In this document: positions 36,220 to 43,747 of the stretch, piece by piece
Numbering within the stretch: the first letter of the stretch is position 1
Layout of the letters: each line of letters opens with the position of its first letter
NCBI RefSeq assembly: GCF_007035645.1
Contig: NZ_AP019632.1
Location: 2,108,001 to 2,172,000, forward strand
Source: Enterobacter asburiae
Lineage (GTDB): Bacteria > Pseudomonadota > Gammaproteobacteria > Enterobacterales > Enterobacteriaceae
Length of the DNA: 64,000 nt
Reading direction: 5' to 3'
Notes under the pieces: generated by a model
Seen by the model: only the letters and a program-made list of their open reading frames with translations
The model's database searches: none
Told to the model about the DNA's origin: nothing
Position numbers and translations under genes: made by a program

Positions 36220-36274
36220 AGCTGGTGCGATCACCAAATGTATGTGAAACATTGAAAATTTCACAGTACAGCAT
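36191..36274 (-). CDS. 27-residue leader peptide upstream of the ABC-F gene
   Basis: Small ORF too short for usual ORF calling. It begins with ATG at 36274, preceded by a perfect AAGGAGG with six-base spacing, stronger than the site of the ABC-F gene itself, and ends with TAA at 36193-36191. The product starts MLYCEIFNVSHTFG and ends SSVIGIVLR. Codons 21-23 (V-I-G) form attenuator segment 1 and the last codon plus stop form segment 2. The C-terminal VIGIV recalls the IFVI stalling motif of ErmC leader peptides. Probable role: to sense ribosome-targeting inhibitors by stalling. Existence is well supported by the ribosome-binding site and RNA layout; the inducer is unknown. Confidence 0.75.
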   Translation of the reverse strand: MLYCEIFNVSHTFGDRTSSSVIGIVLR

Positions 36275-36364
36275 AATTGGCCTCCTTATATATTCAGTGG
36301 GTTAATGGATGGAAGGAGTGTAGCGGGGGAAAAGGAGTTTGGCTAGTGGGGGGCGAATCTAATT

Positions 36365-36385
36365 CCCTCTCCCTTTGGGAGAGGG
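36365..36385. repeat. Palindromic repeat CCCTCTCCC/GGGAGAGGG, copy 1
   Basis: Perfect 9-bp arms with TTT loop, followed by TTAGGGTGAGGGG. This combination is a widespread intergenic palindrome of enterobacteria. A second copy lies at 36745-36765. Confidence 0.7.
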
Positions 36386-36472
36386 TTAGGGTGAGGGGAA
36401 CATACGGCTGTAGTGGTCATTCCGTTCACTTTATGTTCCTTGCTACTCTGTAACGACATGACCTGTGAACGT

Positions 36473-36690
36473 GCCAGGGTGGCTCAGTCGCCACCACCCT
36501 GGCGACCCGGGCTCCCGGCGGTAAATCGCCGCTTCGCGGTGCCCTCGGCTTATTCCTTCCGGCTTATCGGGGATGGGCGGAGGTAACATCCCTGTAAAGC
36601 CCGCCCTCTCGGCGCATCCCTGCGCCTCGCCCCGGCCTGCAGGAAACGCCTCGGCGATTTACAGCCGGACCAGGGCGTGGCTGCAAGTTA
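36473..36690. other. GC-rich structured non-coding element
   Basis: No ORF. It contains a perfect 10-bp hairpin GCCAGGGTGG (36473-36482) / CCACCCTGGC (36494-36503), and a long-range pairing GTAAATCGCCG near 36531 with CGGCGATTTAC near 36653, plus several inner GC palindromes. The layout of nested long-range stems suggests a folded RNA or a dispersed intergenic repeat. It lies between the two CCCTCTCCC palindromes. I believe I have seen similar text in other enterobacterial intergenic regions, but cannot name it. Confidence 0.55.
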
Positions 36691-36744
36691 ATCATTTCGC
36701 TTCGAGAATCTGAATCGCTACTGGTTAATGAATTTATTGAAAGT

Positions 36745-36765
36745 CCCTCTCCCGAAGGGAGAGGG
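36745..36765. repeat. Palindromic repeat CCCTCTCCC/GGGAGAGGG, copy 2
   Basis: Perfect 9-bp arms with GAA loop, 16 bases after the maeA stop codon on the minus strand, where it may act as a 3'-end stabiliser or terminator. Same arms as the copy at 36365. Confidence 0.7.
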
Positions 36766-36780
36766 ACCGGTCGGAGCGGA

Positions 36781-38478
36781 TTAAATCGAGGTACGACGAT
36801 AGCTGCGGTATTCAGGTTTCCAGAAGTTGTCGTCGATGGCCTGCTGCAGCGCGTCGGCAGAGGTTTTCACCGCCACGCCCTGCTGCTGCGCCATTTTACC
36901 TACCGCAAACGCGATAGCGCGCGACACCTTGTGAATGTCTTTCAGCTCCGGCAGCACCAGCCCTTCACCGTTGTTGACCAGCGGCGAGTAGCCCGCGAGG
37001 GTTTCGCTCGCCGACATCAGCATCTCATCTGTAATGCGGGACGCGCCGGAGGCGATCACGCCCAGACCAATCCCCGGGAAGATGTAAGAGTTGTTGCACT
37101 GGGCGATCGGATAGGTTTTATCCTTCCACACCACCGGGTCGAACGGGCTGCCGGTCGCGACCAGCGCGTTACCTTCGGTCCACGCGATGATGTCCTGAGG
37201 CGTCGCTTCCACGCGGGAGGTCGGGTTGGAAAGCGGCATCACGATAGGGCGCTCGCAGTGCTTGTGCATCTCGCGAATGATCTCTTCGGTGAAGAGGCCT
37301 GTTTGCCCGGAAACGCCGATCAGAATATCCGGCTTCACGTTGCGCACCACGTCCAGCAGGGAAAGGACTTCGTTGTCGGTATCCCAGTTTTTTAGGTTAT
37401 CGCGCTTCTGCACCAGCTTGTTCTGGAACGGCAGCAGGTTCGGCATAGCGTCGGTCAGCAGGCCGAAACGGTCAACCATAAAGACGCGGGAGCGGGCCAG
37501 CTCTTCGCTTAAGCCTTCGCGCTGCGTCTGGGCGATGATCTGCTCGGCGATACCACAGCCCGCAGAGCCAGCGCCCAGGAAGACGATTTTCTGGTAGCTC
37601 AGCTGGCTGCCGGCTGCGCGGCTGGCAGCGATAAGCGTACCCACGGTCACGGCCGCGGTGCCCTGGATGTCGTCGTTAAAGGAGCAGATCTCATCGCGAT
37701 AGCGGTTCAGCAGCGGCATCGCGTTTTTCTGCGCGAAGTCTTCAAACTGCAGCAGAACGTCCGGCCAGCGGTGCTTCACGGCCTGAATGAAATCGTCGAC
37801 AAACTGATAGTACTCGTCGTCGGTAATGCGCGGATGGCGCCAGCCCATATAGAGCGGATCGTTGAGCAACTGCTGGTTGTTGGTCCCGACGTCCAGCACC
37901 ACCGGCAGGGTATACGCCGGGCTGATGCCGCCGCAGGCGGTGTAGAGAGAGAGTTTACCGATTGGGATCCCCATCCCGCCAATGCCCTGGTCGCCGAGGC
38001 CGAGAATACGTTCGCCGTCGGTCACCACAATCACTTTGATATTGTGGTTTGGCACGTTCTGCAGAATATCGTCCATGTTGTGACGGTTCTGATAGGAGAT
38101 GAATACCCCGCGTGAACGACGGTAGATCTCTGAGAAACGCTCGCAGGCCGCACCCACCGTCGGGGTGTAGATCACCGGCATCATCTCTTCGAGATGGTTC
38201 TGCACCAGGCGATAGAAGAGGGTTTCATTGGTGTCCTGAATGTTGCGCAGGTAGATGTGCTTGTCGATTTCGGTTTTGAAACCCTGATACTGGATCCACG
38301 CGCGCTCCGCCTGTTCTTCAATGGTTTCAACCACTTCGGGCAGTAAACCCAGCAGGTTAAAGCTGCTGCGCTCTTCCATGCTGAAGGCGCTGCCTTTGTT
38401 GAGCAGGGGGAATTCGAGTAAAACCGGTCCGGCGTATGGGATGTATAAGGAACGATGTTTTTTCAGTTTGTTGTCCAT
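36781..38478 (-). CDS. maeA: NAD-dependent malic enzyme MaeA
   Basis: 565-residue oxidative decarboxylase, malate + NAD to pyruvate + CO2 + NADH, cytoplasmic. Matches E. coli MaeA (SfcA) along the whole length: [39 protein letters not shown], the [26 protein letters not shown] signature, [18 protein letters not shown] metal site and the NAD fold [15 protein letters not shown]. The ATG at 38478 gives the normal length; the GTG at 38487 is only three codons earlier. Followed by palindrome copy 2. Confidence 0.96.
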   Translation of the reverse strand: MDNKLKKHRSLYIPYAGPVLLEFPLLNKGSAFSMEERSSFNLLGLLPEVVETIEEQAERAWIQYQGFKTEIDKHIYLRNIQDTNETLFYRLVQNHLEEMMPVIYTPTVGAACERFSEIYRRSRGVFISYQNRHNMDDILQNVPNHNIKVIVVTDGERILGLGDQGIGGMGIPIGKLSLYTACGGISPAYTLPVVLDVGTNNQQLLNDPLYMGWRHPRITDDEYYQFVDDFIQAVKHRWPDVLLQFEDFAQKNAMPLLNRYRDEICSFNDDIQGTAAVTVGTLIAASRAAGSQLSYQKIVFLGAGSAGCGIAEQIIAQTQREGLSEELARSRVFMVDRFGLLTDAMPNLLPFQNKLVQKRDNLKNWDTDNEVLSLLDVVRNVKPDILIGVSGQTGLFTEEIIREMHKHCERPIVMPLSNPTSRVEATPQDIIAWTEGNALVATGSPFDPVVWKDKTYPIAQCNNSYIFPGIGLGVIASGASRITDEMLMSASETLAGYSPLVNNGEGLVLPELKDIHKVSRAIAFAVGKMAQQQGVAVKTSADALQQAIDDNFWKPEYRSYRRTSI

Positions 38479-38599
38479 GTCACTCACTCTTTTTATGAAG
38501 ATCCGTCCCTGACACTGCTGTTTGTCATCTTTCTGGCCTGTGCGATGGGGTGCGGTCAGGCGGTATTATAAAGGAGCTAAATATTAATTACCGCAACAC

Positions 38600-38635
38600 A
38601 TAAACAAAAACACCATCGGGATTACCGATGGTGTT
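38600..38635 (-). terminator. Rho-independent terminator of sra
   Basis: Perfect 11-bp stem (38609-38619 with 38625-38635) and five-base loop, followed on the minus strand by TTTTTGTTT. Located 20 bases after the sra stop. Confidence 0.92.
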
Positions 38636-38654
38636 CTGGATCTCAGTCTGGAAC

Positions 38655-38792
38655 TTACTTGCCGGCGTGGCGTTTTCTGCCGGTGGCGTGAGTGACCTGC
38701 GTTTCGTGGTCGCCTTCAATCACCACTTTACGCTGATTTGAAAGCTTGTAATTCAGTCCCAGAATATGGCGTGCCTGACGGTTCGATTTCAT
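38655..38792 (-). CDS. sra: Stationary-phase ribosome-associated protein Sra (RpsV)
   Basis: 45-residue basic protein, shorter than usual ORF cut-offs. It reads [20 protein letters not shown]... and ends TGRKRHAGK, matching E. coli Sra (S22), which binds the small ribosomal subunit in stationary phase. The ATG at 38792 has GAGGAG upstream; a strong terminator follows. Position between maeA and bdm is the same as in E. coli. Probably RpoS-dependent as in E. coli. Confidence 0.96.
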   Translation of the reverse strand: MKSNRQARHILGLNYKLSNQRKVVIEGDHETQVTHATGRKRHAGK

Positions 38793-38887
38793 GTTAACTC
38801 CTCAATCCTGTTGATAGTTTTAAGGACCAGTTTGCTCACGCAAACGAAATGTAACCCCTTAGGTTGCAGATCCAGCTTAGCAGGTTT

Positions 38888-39103
38888 TTACAAGGGTGCG
38901 TTTTGCCCGCTGACGACGTAGTTAATAGTCTGCTGGTAGATGTCACTGAGGATGTCATTATCCGTGGATTCCACCCACTTGGTCAGTTCCATCAAAATGT
39001 CATCTTCAGTCACAGCACCGTGCTCGGCGTGAAGACCCTGCGCAATCGCGTTAACGAGTTCAGGTTGTGCTGCTGCAGTATTAGCCGGGTAATAAGTAAA
39101 CAT
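38888..39103 (-). CDS. bdm: Biofilm-dependent modulation protein Bdm
   Basis: 71-residue acidic protein matching E. coli Bdm (MFTYYPANTAAAQPELVNAI..., VTEDDILMELTKWVESTDNDILSDIYQQTINYVVSG). Bdm influences flagellar and biofilm gene expression and is degraded or processed under stress control. The ATG at 39103 follows GGAGG; the frame runs 33 codons further but without support. The upstream region holds an RcsB-like box, in line with Rcs control of bdm in E. coli. Confidence 0.95.
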   Translation of the reverse strand: MFTYYPANTAAAQPELVNAIAQGLHAEHGAVTEDDILMELTKWVESTDNDILSDIYQQTINYVVSGQNAPL

Positions 39104-39192
39104 GCTGCCTCCGTGTCGTTGTCTGTTTAATGGTACGGCTCGCAAAAAATTTAATTCATAAACAGAATGGCAAATATTTTCCCGGTTGTGGT

Positions 39193-39206
39193 TCAGATTC
39201 ATCTTA
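39193..39206 (-). promoter_or_regulatory. Candidate RcsB box upstream of bdm
   Basis: Minus strand TAAGATGAATCTGA, a near-dyad close to the RcsB consensus TAAGAAT-ATTCTTA, about 90 bp before the bdm start. Rcs phosphorelay control of bdm is known in E. coli. Confidence 0.55.
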
Positions 39207-39294
39207 GAAATAAAAATGACATAAGTGCATGCTTTTATGCGCTTTTAAAAGGTGTGGCTATATCGACGGGTAACGGCGGGGATATTTTGGTGGA

Positions 39295-39332
39295 GCTCCT
39301 GCTATCGCGGAAATATAGCAGGAGCCGTTTTT
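39295..39332 (+). terminator. Plus-strand terminator-like hairpin between bdm and the MBL gene
   Basis: Perfect 11-bp stem GCTCCTGCTAT (39295-39305) / ATAGCAGGAGC (39315-39325), nine-base loop, then CG and TTTTT on the plus strand. It sits 10 bases after the minus-strand MBL gene stop, but the U-tract is on the plus strand, where no gene is seen. Confidence 0.65.
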
Positions 39333-39335
39333 AAA

Positions 39336-40187
39336 TTACCACTTCATTTCGCCAGTATTCACTTTGGCGCTTAATTCCAGCGAGCTTTCATCCGCCAGGC
39401 CCGGATACTGTTTTTTCAGGGTGCTGATAACGCCTGCGGAATCTTTATGCGCGGCTAAAGCCTTTTCAAAGCGCTTCAGATAGTCGCGGGTAAATTCAAT
39501 CGCGCCAGTGCCCGCTGGTGGGGTGCCCAGATAGTGGCCCGGGATCACGCGCTCAGGTTTGTGCGCGGCCATATTCTCCAGCGTTTCCTGCCACTGCTTG
39601 CGGCTTTCCGGCGTCTGGGTGTCTGCCGTCCAGACGTGAATACCCCAGGCTACCCCGGTGCCGCCGAGGATCGTTTTTGCCGACGGGATCCACACATAGC
39701 CCGCATAGCTGTCTGGCTGCTCGATATCGACCTTTTCCCCGTCAACCATGAACGTGGTGGAGGCAAGCACCTGCGGGACGACCAGCTCCGTTGGCGCGCC
39801 GTCCTTCATCTGCGGCCCCCAGAAGGCGAGCTTGGCGTCTTTGGTGGCTTTAATATGGTCAACCACATGCTGCGTGGCCACCACTTTGGCATTCGGGAAG
39901 GCTTTGACCAGCGGCTGCAGGCCAAAATAGAAATCCGGATCGCCGGAGGTGATCACAATCTTGTTCAGGGTTTTACCGCTGCGGCGAATTTTCTCTACCA
40001 GCGCTTCGCCATCCTTCACGCTGAACTGCGCGTCAAACAGCACCGCCTCTTTCGGGCCGGAAACCAGCGTGGAGGAGACCGGGAAAATGCCTTTTTCCTG
40101 CGGGTTATAGGTATCAATGGTTAACGGCGCGGCAAAAACCGCAGGAGTGAAAAGGGTGGAAAGCAGGGCAAGGTGAGTGAATTTCAT
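39336..40187 (-). CDS. Exported MBL-fold protein with degenerate metal site
   Basis: 283-residue metallo-beta-lactamase-fold protein with a Sec signal peptide (to about residue 19, PAVFA). The fold is visible (STLVSGPKEAVLFDAQFS, KIVITSGDPDFYFGLQPLV, VIPGHYLGTP). At the first metal motif, where HxHxDH is expected, it has S81-G-D83-P-D85-F86, keeping only the Asp; the later PGH histidine is kept. Ordinary hydrolytic activity is therefore doubtful. Not part of the E. coli bdm-osmC interval. Divergent from a LysR gene that is a plausible regulator. Confidence 0.85.
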   Translation of the reverse strand: MKFTHLALLSTLFTPAVFAAPLTIDTYNPQEKGIFPVSSTLVSGPKEAVLFDAQFSVKDGEALVEKIRRSGKTLNKIVITSGDPDFYFGLQPLVKAFPNAKVVATQHVVDHIKATKDAKLAFWGPQMKDGAPTELVVPQVLASTTFMVDGEKVDIEQPDSYAGYVWIPSAKTILGGTGVAWGIHVWTADTQTPESRKQWQETLENMAAHKPERVIPGHYLGTPPAGTGAIEFTRDYLKRFEKALAAHKDSAGVISTLKKQYPGLADESSLELSAKVNTGEMKW

Positions 40188-40250
40188 GCTGTTGTCTCTG
40201 TTGTTCAGGAATGTGTCTATTGTACGGATATTCTCATTTGCCAGAATTCC

Positions 40251-40274
40251 TGAAACAAGACATGCTTAGTTTCA
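40251..40274. promoter_or_regulatory. Dyad between MBL and LysR genes
   Basis: TGAAAC-N12-GTTTCA in the 110-bp divergent gap, 24 bp before the LysR start. Its size fits a LysR-type binding site acting on both genes. Confidence 0.5.
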
Positions 40275-40297
40275 TAAATCGAGCAAATGGAGCTTAT

Positions 40298-41173
40298 ATG
40301 GATCGCGTTATCGCCGCTCAGGTTTACAACCGGATATGCGAGCTGGGCAGTTTGAGCGCGGCGGCCCGCGCGTTGGGCATTTCCCGACCTATGGTGAGCC
40401 GCTACCTTGAACAAATGGAGAAGTGGGCGGGAACGCGCCTGGTAAACCGCTCCACGCGCAAGCTGACGCTGACCGCGGCAGGGGAAAAGGTGCTGCAAAA
40501 AACGCGGACGCTCTCGCAGATTTCGCAGGAAATCGAGGGCCAGTCGGAGAAAGATCTGCCGTCCGGCACGCTGCGGGTGGCCTGCGCCCATTTTACCGCC
40601 ATGCACCTGATTGCGCCGGTCCTGCCTGAGCTGCTCTCGCGCTACCCGCAGCTGCGCATCGAGCTGGACGTGAATAACCACCCGGTCAGCCTGGTGGGAG
40701 AGCGCATTGATGTCGCCGTGCGCATTACCGACAACCCCGAACCCGGCATGATTGCCCGCCGGCTGGGGGAGTGTCGCTCGGTGCTTTGCGCCTCGCCGGC
40801 GTATCTGGCACAGCACGGTATCCCCGTCAGCCCTGAAGAATTAGCGCAGCACAACTGTCTGCACTACAGCTTTTTTGCCGGGCAGTCCTGGCACTTTCTA
40901 ACGCCGGAAGGGGAAAGCCTGAGCGTGGCCGTCAGCGGCAACCTGAGCGCCAGCATCTCTTCGCTGTTGATGGACGCGGCGATTAAGCACTGCGGTATCG
41001 CCATGCTGCCGGAGCGCGAAGCGTCTGCCGCGCTGGAACAGGGATTGCTGGTGCCGGTACTGGAGGCGCTTGAGCCGAAACCGCTTGCCATCCATGGCAT
41101 TTATCAGTCCCGGGAATACCAGCCTGCCGCGCTGCGCGTGTTCCTTGACGAACTGTCGCGCTACCTGGCATAA
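40298..41173 (+). CDS. LysR-family regulator
   Basis: 291-residue LysR-type regulator of the AaeR/DmlR-like subgroup. Helix-turn-helix at about residues 17-40 (GSLSAAARALGISRPMVSRYLEQME), followed by GTRLVNRSTRKLTLTAAGE. The ATG at 40298 has GGAG five bases upstream; the frame is open 29 codons further up. Divergent from the MBL-fold gene and just before the convergent TIM-barrel gene. The effector is unknown. Confidence 0.9.
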   Translation: MDRVIAAQVYNRICELGSLSAAARALGISRPMVSRYLEQMEKWAGTRLVNRSTRKLTLTAAGEKVLQKTRTLSQISQEIEGQSEKDLPSGTLRVACAHFTAMHLIAPVLPELLSRYPQLRIELDVNNHPVSLVGERIDVAVRITDNPEPGMIARRLGECRSVLCASPAYLAQHGIPVSPEELAQHNCLHYSFFAGQSWHFLTPEGESLSVAVSGNLSASISSLLMDAAIKHCGIAMLPEREASAALEQGLLVPVLEALEPKPLAIHGIYQSREYQPAALRVFLDELSRYLA

Positions 41174-41180
41174 GAAAGGA

Positions 41181-42140
41181 TTACTTCGCCTTTAGCCAGG
41201 GAGACGTCGTGCTCCAGAAAATAATATCGGCACCGAGATAACTTTCGCCGAAGCGGACAAATTCCGCTTTGGTGAACGGTTTTCCGGTCTGAGGATCCTT
41301 ATAGGTCAGGGTCGGCTCCTGAACCGCCATGGCGATGAGCGGCAGCGTCTGTTTATTTTTATGGAAGAAGGGATAGGCATTCTTCATGTGTGCCTTGCGG
41401 TTGGGAACAATGTCCGGCCCACCCAGGCCGATGTTGTTGGCGCTGGCATACGCAAACAGACGCCCCATGTAGTTGTGGTCGTTATCCCATTCGCACGGCC
41501 AGAAGTTCACGTACTGCACCACGTGAGATTTCTGAAAAGCCTTTCGCGCAAAGGCCAGGTTTTCCATTTCACCCGCGAAATAGCCGTCGCAGGTAAACCC
41601 GACGGGCGGATTTTTTTCGTCGAGATCAATGGCGGTTTCGGGCAGGTTTACCCCATACACCTCGCCATCAAAGCGTTTCGCGAGGGCGGCCAGCAGTGCC
41701 TGGTAGCGCTGGCGCACGGCGGGATCCCACTGACGCGCCACCCATCCTGAACCGACCGGCTTGCCTTCGCCGGGGTTATCGAACTGCGGCGCAATCCCGC
41801 CACCGTACTGCGTGTCGCGCATCAGATAGTCCGGAACGTAGCGGGCGTCCGGCTCAAAGAAACGATCCTGGATTTGAATAAAGAGTTTTTTTCCGGCGGC
41901 CTTAACGCGCGCCAGATCCTGCTCAATCCGCGAGAAGTCATAGCTGTCCTTCTCGGGTTCCAGCAGGCGCCAGTTGTAAACGATCTGCACGCCGCCGATA
42001 TCGCTTCGCGCAACAAGCGGAAACGCCGCGTCGAGATCGCCCGAGCTGGTATAGATAAAGTTCTCCGGCGTTTTCGCCAGTGAAGAGAGCGACAGAGCCA
42101 GCGTGGTGACGGCAACGGCCATCCTGATTTTTAGGGCCAT
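41181..42140 (-). CDS. Secreted TIM-barrel (glycosidase-like) protein of unknown function
   Basis: 319-residue protein with an N-terminal signal peptide (MAVAVTTLALSLSSLA). The body reads like a clan-A glycoside hydrolase barrel: GGVQIVYNWRLLEPEKDSYDFSRIEQDLARVKAAGKKLFIQIQDRFF resembles the first barrel strands of GH42/GH2-type enzymes, and VYGVNLPETAIDLDE puts a Glu after strand 4, a possible acid/base. The second catalytic residue is not obvious. Ends close to the stop of the LysR gene. AAGGA upstream of the ATG. Exported; substrate unknown. Convergent with LysR and divergent from osmC. Confidence 0.75.
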   Translation of the reverse strand: MALKIRMAVAVTTLALSLSSLAKTPENFIYTSSGDLDAAFPLVARSDIGGVQIVYNWRLLEPEKDSYDFSRIEQDLARVKAAGKKLFIQIQDRFFEPDARYVPDYLMRDTQYGGGIAPQFDNPGEGKPVGSGWVARQWDPAVRQRYQALLAALAKRFDGEVYGVNLPETAIDLDEKNPPVGFTCDGYFAGEMENLAFARKAFQKSHVVQYVNFWPCEWDNDHNYMGRLFAYASANNIGLGGPDIVPNRKAHMKNAYPFFHKNKQTLPLIAMAVQEPTLTYKDPQTGKPFTKAEFVRFGESYLGADIIFWSTTSPWLKAK

Positions 42141-42218
42141 AATCTTTATCCTTTTTGTCGGTACAGCAGGTGAAAGTCCTGGAATTGTCTGTGTTCCAGG
42201 GTGGGTCAGATGCGTAGT

Positions 42219-42228
42219 CTATACTTAA
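42219..42228 (+). promoter_or_regulatory. Sigma-S-type -10 element of osmC
   Basis: CTATACTTAA 28 bases before the osmC start codon: TATACT hexamer with the C at -13 preferred by RpoS. osmC is RpoS-dependent in E. coli. Confidence 0.7.
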
Positions 42229-42256
42229 CCCTTTGTAAGCCAAAAGGAGAGCAAGA

Positions 42257-42685
42257 ATGACTATTCATAAGCACGGTTCGGCACACTGGTCTGGCGACAT
42301 TAAGCGCGGAAAAGGAACGGTTTCCACCGAGAGCGGCGTTCTCAATCAGCAGCCTTATGGTTTCAATACCCGCTTTGAGGGCGAAAAGGGGACCAACCCC
42401 GAAGAGCTGATTGGCGCGGCACATGCGGCCTGCTTCTCAATGGCGCTGTCGCTGATGCTCGGCGAAGCGGGCTATACAGCCGATTCCATTGATACCACCG
42501 CGGACGTCTCTCTGGATAAAACCGACGGCGGCTTTGCCATTACTAAAGTTGCCCTGAAAAGCAAGGTGACCGTTCCCGGCATCGCCCCGCAGCAGTTCGA
42601 CGGCATTATTCAGAAAGCAAAAACGGGCTGTCCGGTCTCGCAGCTCCTGAAAGCTGAGATTACGCTGGACTATAAGCTCAATTAA
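42257..42685 (+). CDS. osmC: Peroxiredoxin OsmC
   Basis: 142-residue organic hydroperoxide reductase induced by osmotic stress and stationary phase. Matches E. coli OsmC; the catalytic cysteines Cys59 (AAHAACFSMAL) and Cys125 (KTGCPVSQ) are both present. AAAGGAGAG precedes the ATG. The promoter has a CTATACT -10 element, the sigma-S type. In E. coli osmC adjoins bdm; here three extra genes lie between them. Confidence 0.97.
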   Translation: MTIHKHGSAHWSGDIKRGKGTVSTESGVLNQQPYGFNTRFEGEKGTNPEELIGAAHAACFSMALSLMLGEAGYTADSIDTTADVSLDKTDGGFAITKVALKSKVTVPGIAPQQFDGIIQKAKTGCPVSQLLKAEITLDYKLN

Positions 42686-42690
42686 GCCAC

Positions 42691-42710
42691 AGCCGGGTTT
42701 GAGCCCGGCT
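42691..42710. terminator. Hairpin between osmC and a convergent LysR gene
   Basis: AGCCGGG (42691-42697) / CCCGGCT (42704-42710); the right arm overlaps the LysR stop codon. No U-tract. Confidence 0.5.
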
Positions 42711-43614
42711 ATCCCTTCAGCGCGGCGGGGAACACCTCCGCCAGCCAGGCGATAAATACCTTCAGTCTGTGCGTCAAATGCCGGTTCTGCGGGTAAACTA
42801 CATGAAACGGATACGCGGCCGGGCGCCAGTCGCCCAGGATCGCCGCCAGCGTGCCCGCCTGTAAATACGACTTTGCCGAATACTCAAAGGTCTGAACGAT
42901 TCCCAGCCCCGCCGCGGCAGCTGCCAGATGGGCATTACTTTCATTGACGCCGAGATAGTGCGGAATGTTGATTTCAAGCGCCTCGCCGTTCTGCCGGAAG
43001 CGAAACGGAAACGGCCGTCCGGTGACGGGCGAGAGATAGCTAATCAGCTTGTGGCCGTTGCGCAGCTCCTGCGGATAGGCCGGGACGCCGTGATTTTTCA
43101 GGTAACCCGGCGTCGCGCAGGTGACCATTTCGGCGTTACCGAGATGACGGGCGATGAGGGTCGAGTCGTCCAGCGGACCGCCGCGGATCACGCAGTCTAC
43201 GTTACCGCTGATGAGATCGACCGGCCGGTCGGCCACGCCAAGGTCGATGCGGATCTCCGGGTAGCGCTGCATAAATTCCGGAAGCAGGGGGATGAGCACG
43301 TCCCGGGCGGTGGAGCCGCCCACGTCAACCCGCAAATGCCCTTTTGGCGTCGCGCGGGAAACGCGAAACGAGGTGTCGATATCTTCGATATCAATCAGCA
43401 CCCTGAGCGCTTTTTCATAGTATTCCATCCCTTCAGGCGTCGCGACCACCCGGCGAGTGGTGCGGTGCAGAAGGCGTATCTCCAGGTGCGACTCAAGCGA
43501 TTTGACCAGCTTGCTCAGCGTGGCGATCGGCATATTCAGCGAGTCCGCCGCACGGGTAAAGCTGCCGGATTCCACGACCCGCGTAAAGGCGCGCATCGCC
43601 ATGAGCTGGTCCAT
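42709..43614 (-). CDS. LysR-family regulator divergent from an SDR gene
   Basis: 301-residue LysR-type regulator. Helix-turn-helix at residues 17-45 (GSFTRAADSLNMPIATLSKLVKSLE), then RLLHRTTRRVVATPEGMEYYE, a DmlR/CrgA-like subgroup pattern. GAGG precedes the ATG. It is divergent from the SDR gene across a 133-bp gap, the usual arrangement for a regulator and its target; it probably controls that gene. Confidence 0.92.
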   Translation of the reverse strand: MDQLMAMRAFTRVVESGSFTRAADSLNMPIATLSKLVKSLESHLEIRLLHRTTRRVVATPEGMEYYEKALRVLIDIEDIDTSFRVSRATPKGHLRVDVGGSTARDVLIPLLPEFMQRYPEIRIDLGVADRPVDLISGNVDCVIRGGPLDDSTLIARHLGNAEMVTCATPGYLKNHGVPAYPQELRNGHKLISYLSPVTGRPFPFRFRQNGEALEINIPHYLGVNESNAHLAAAAAGLGIVQTFEYSAKSYLQAGTLAAILGDWRPAAYPFHVVYPQNRHLTHRLKVFIAWLAEVFPAALKG

Positions 43615-43747
43615 GATGACCTCGGATTATTTCGGTATGTGAATAGTCATTTTCATTTTTGCCCGTTTTTCACAAATGCCGCAAGGGCTAAAGTTTGTCC
43701 AACGCGAGCGAAAGCGCGCACCGCAAACCCAACAAAAGGTAAATGAC

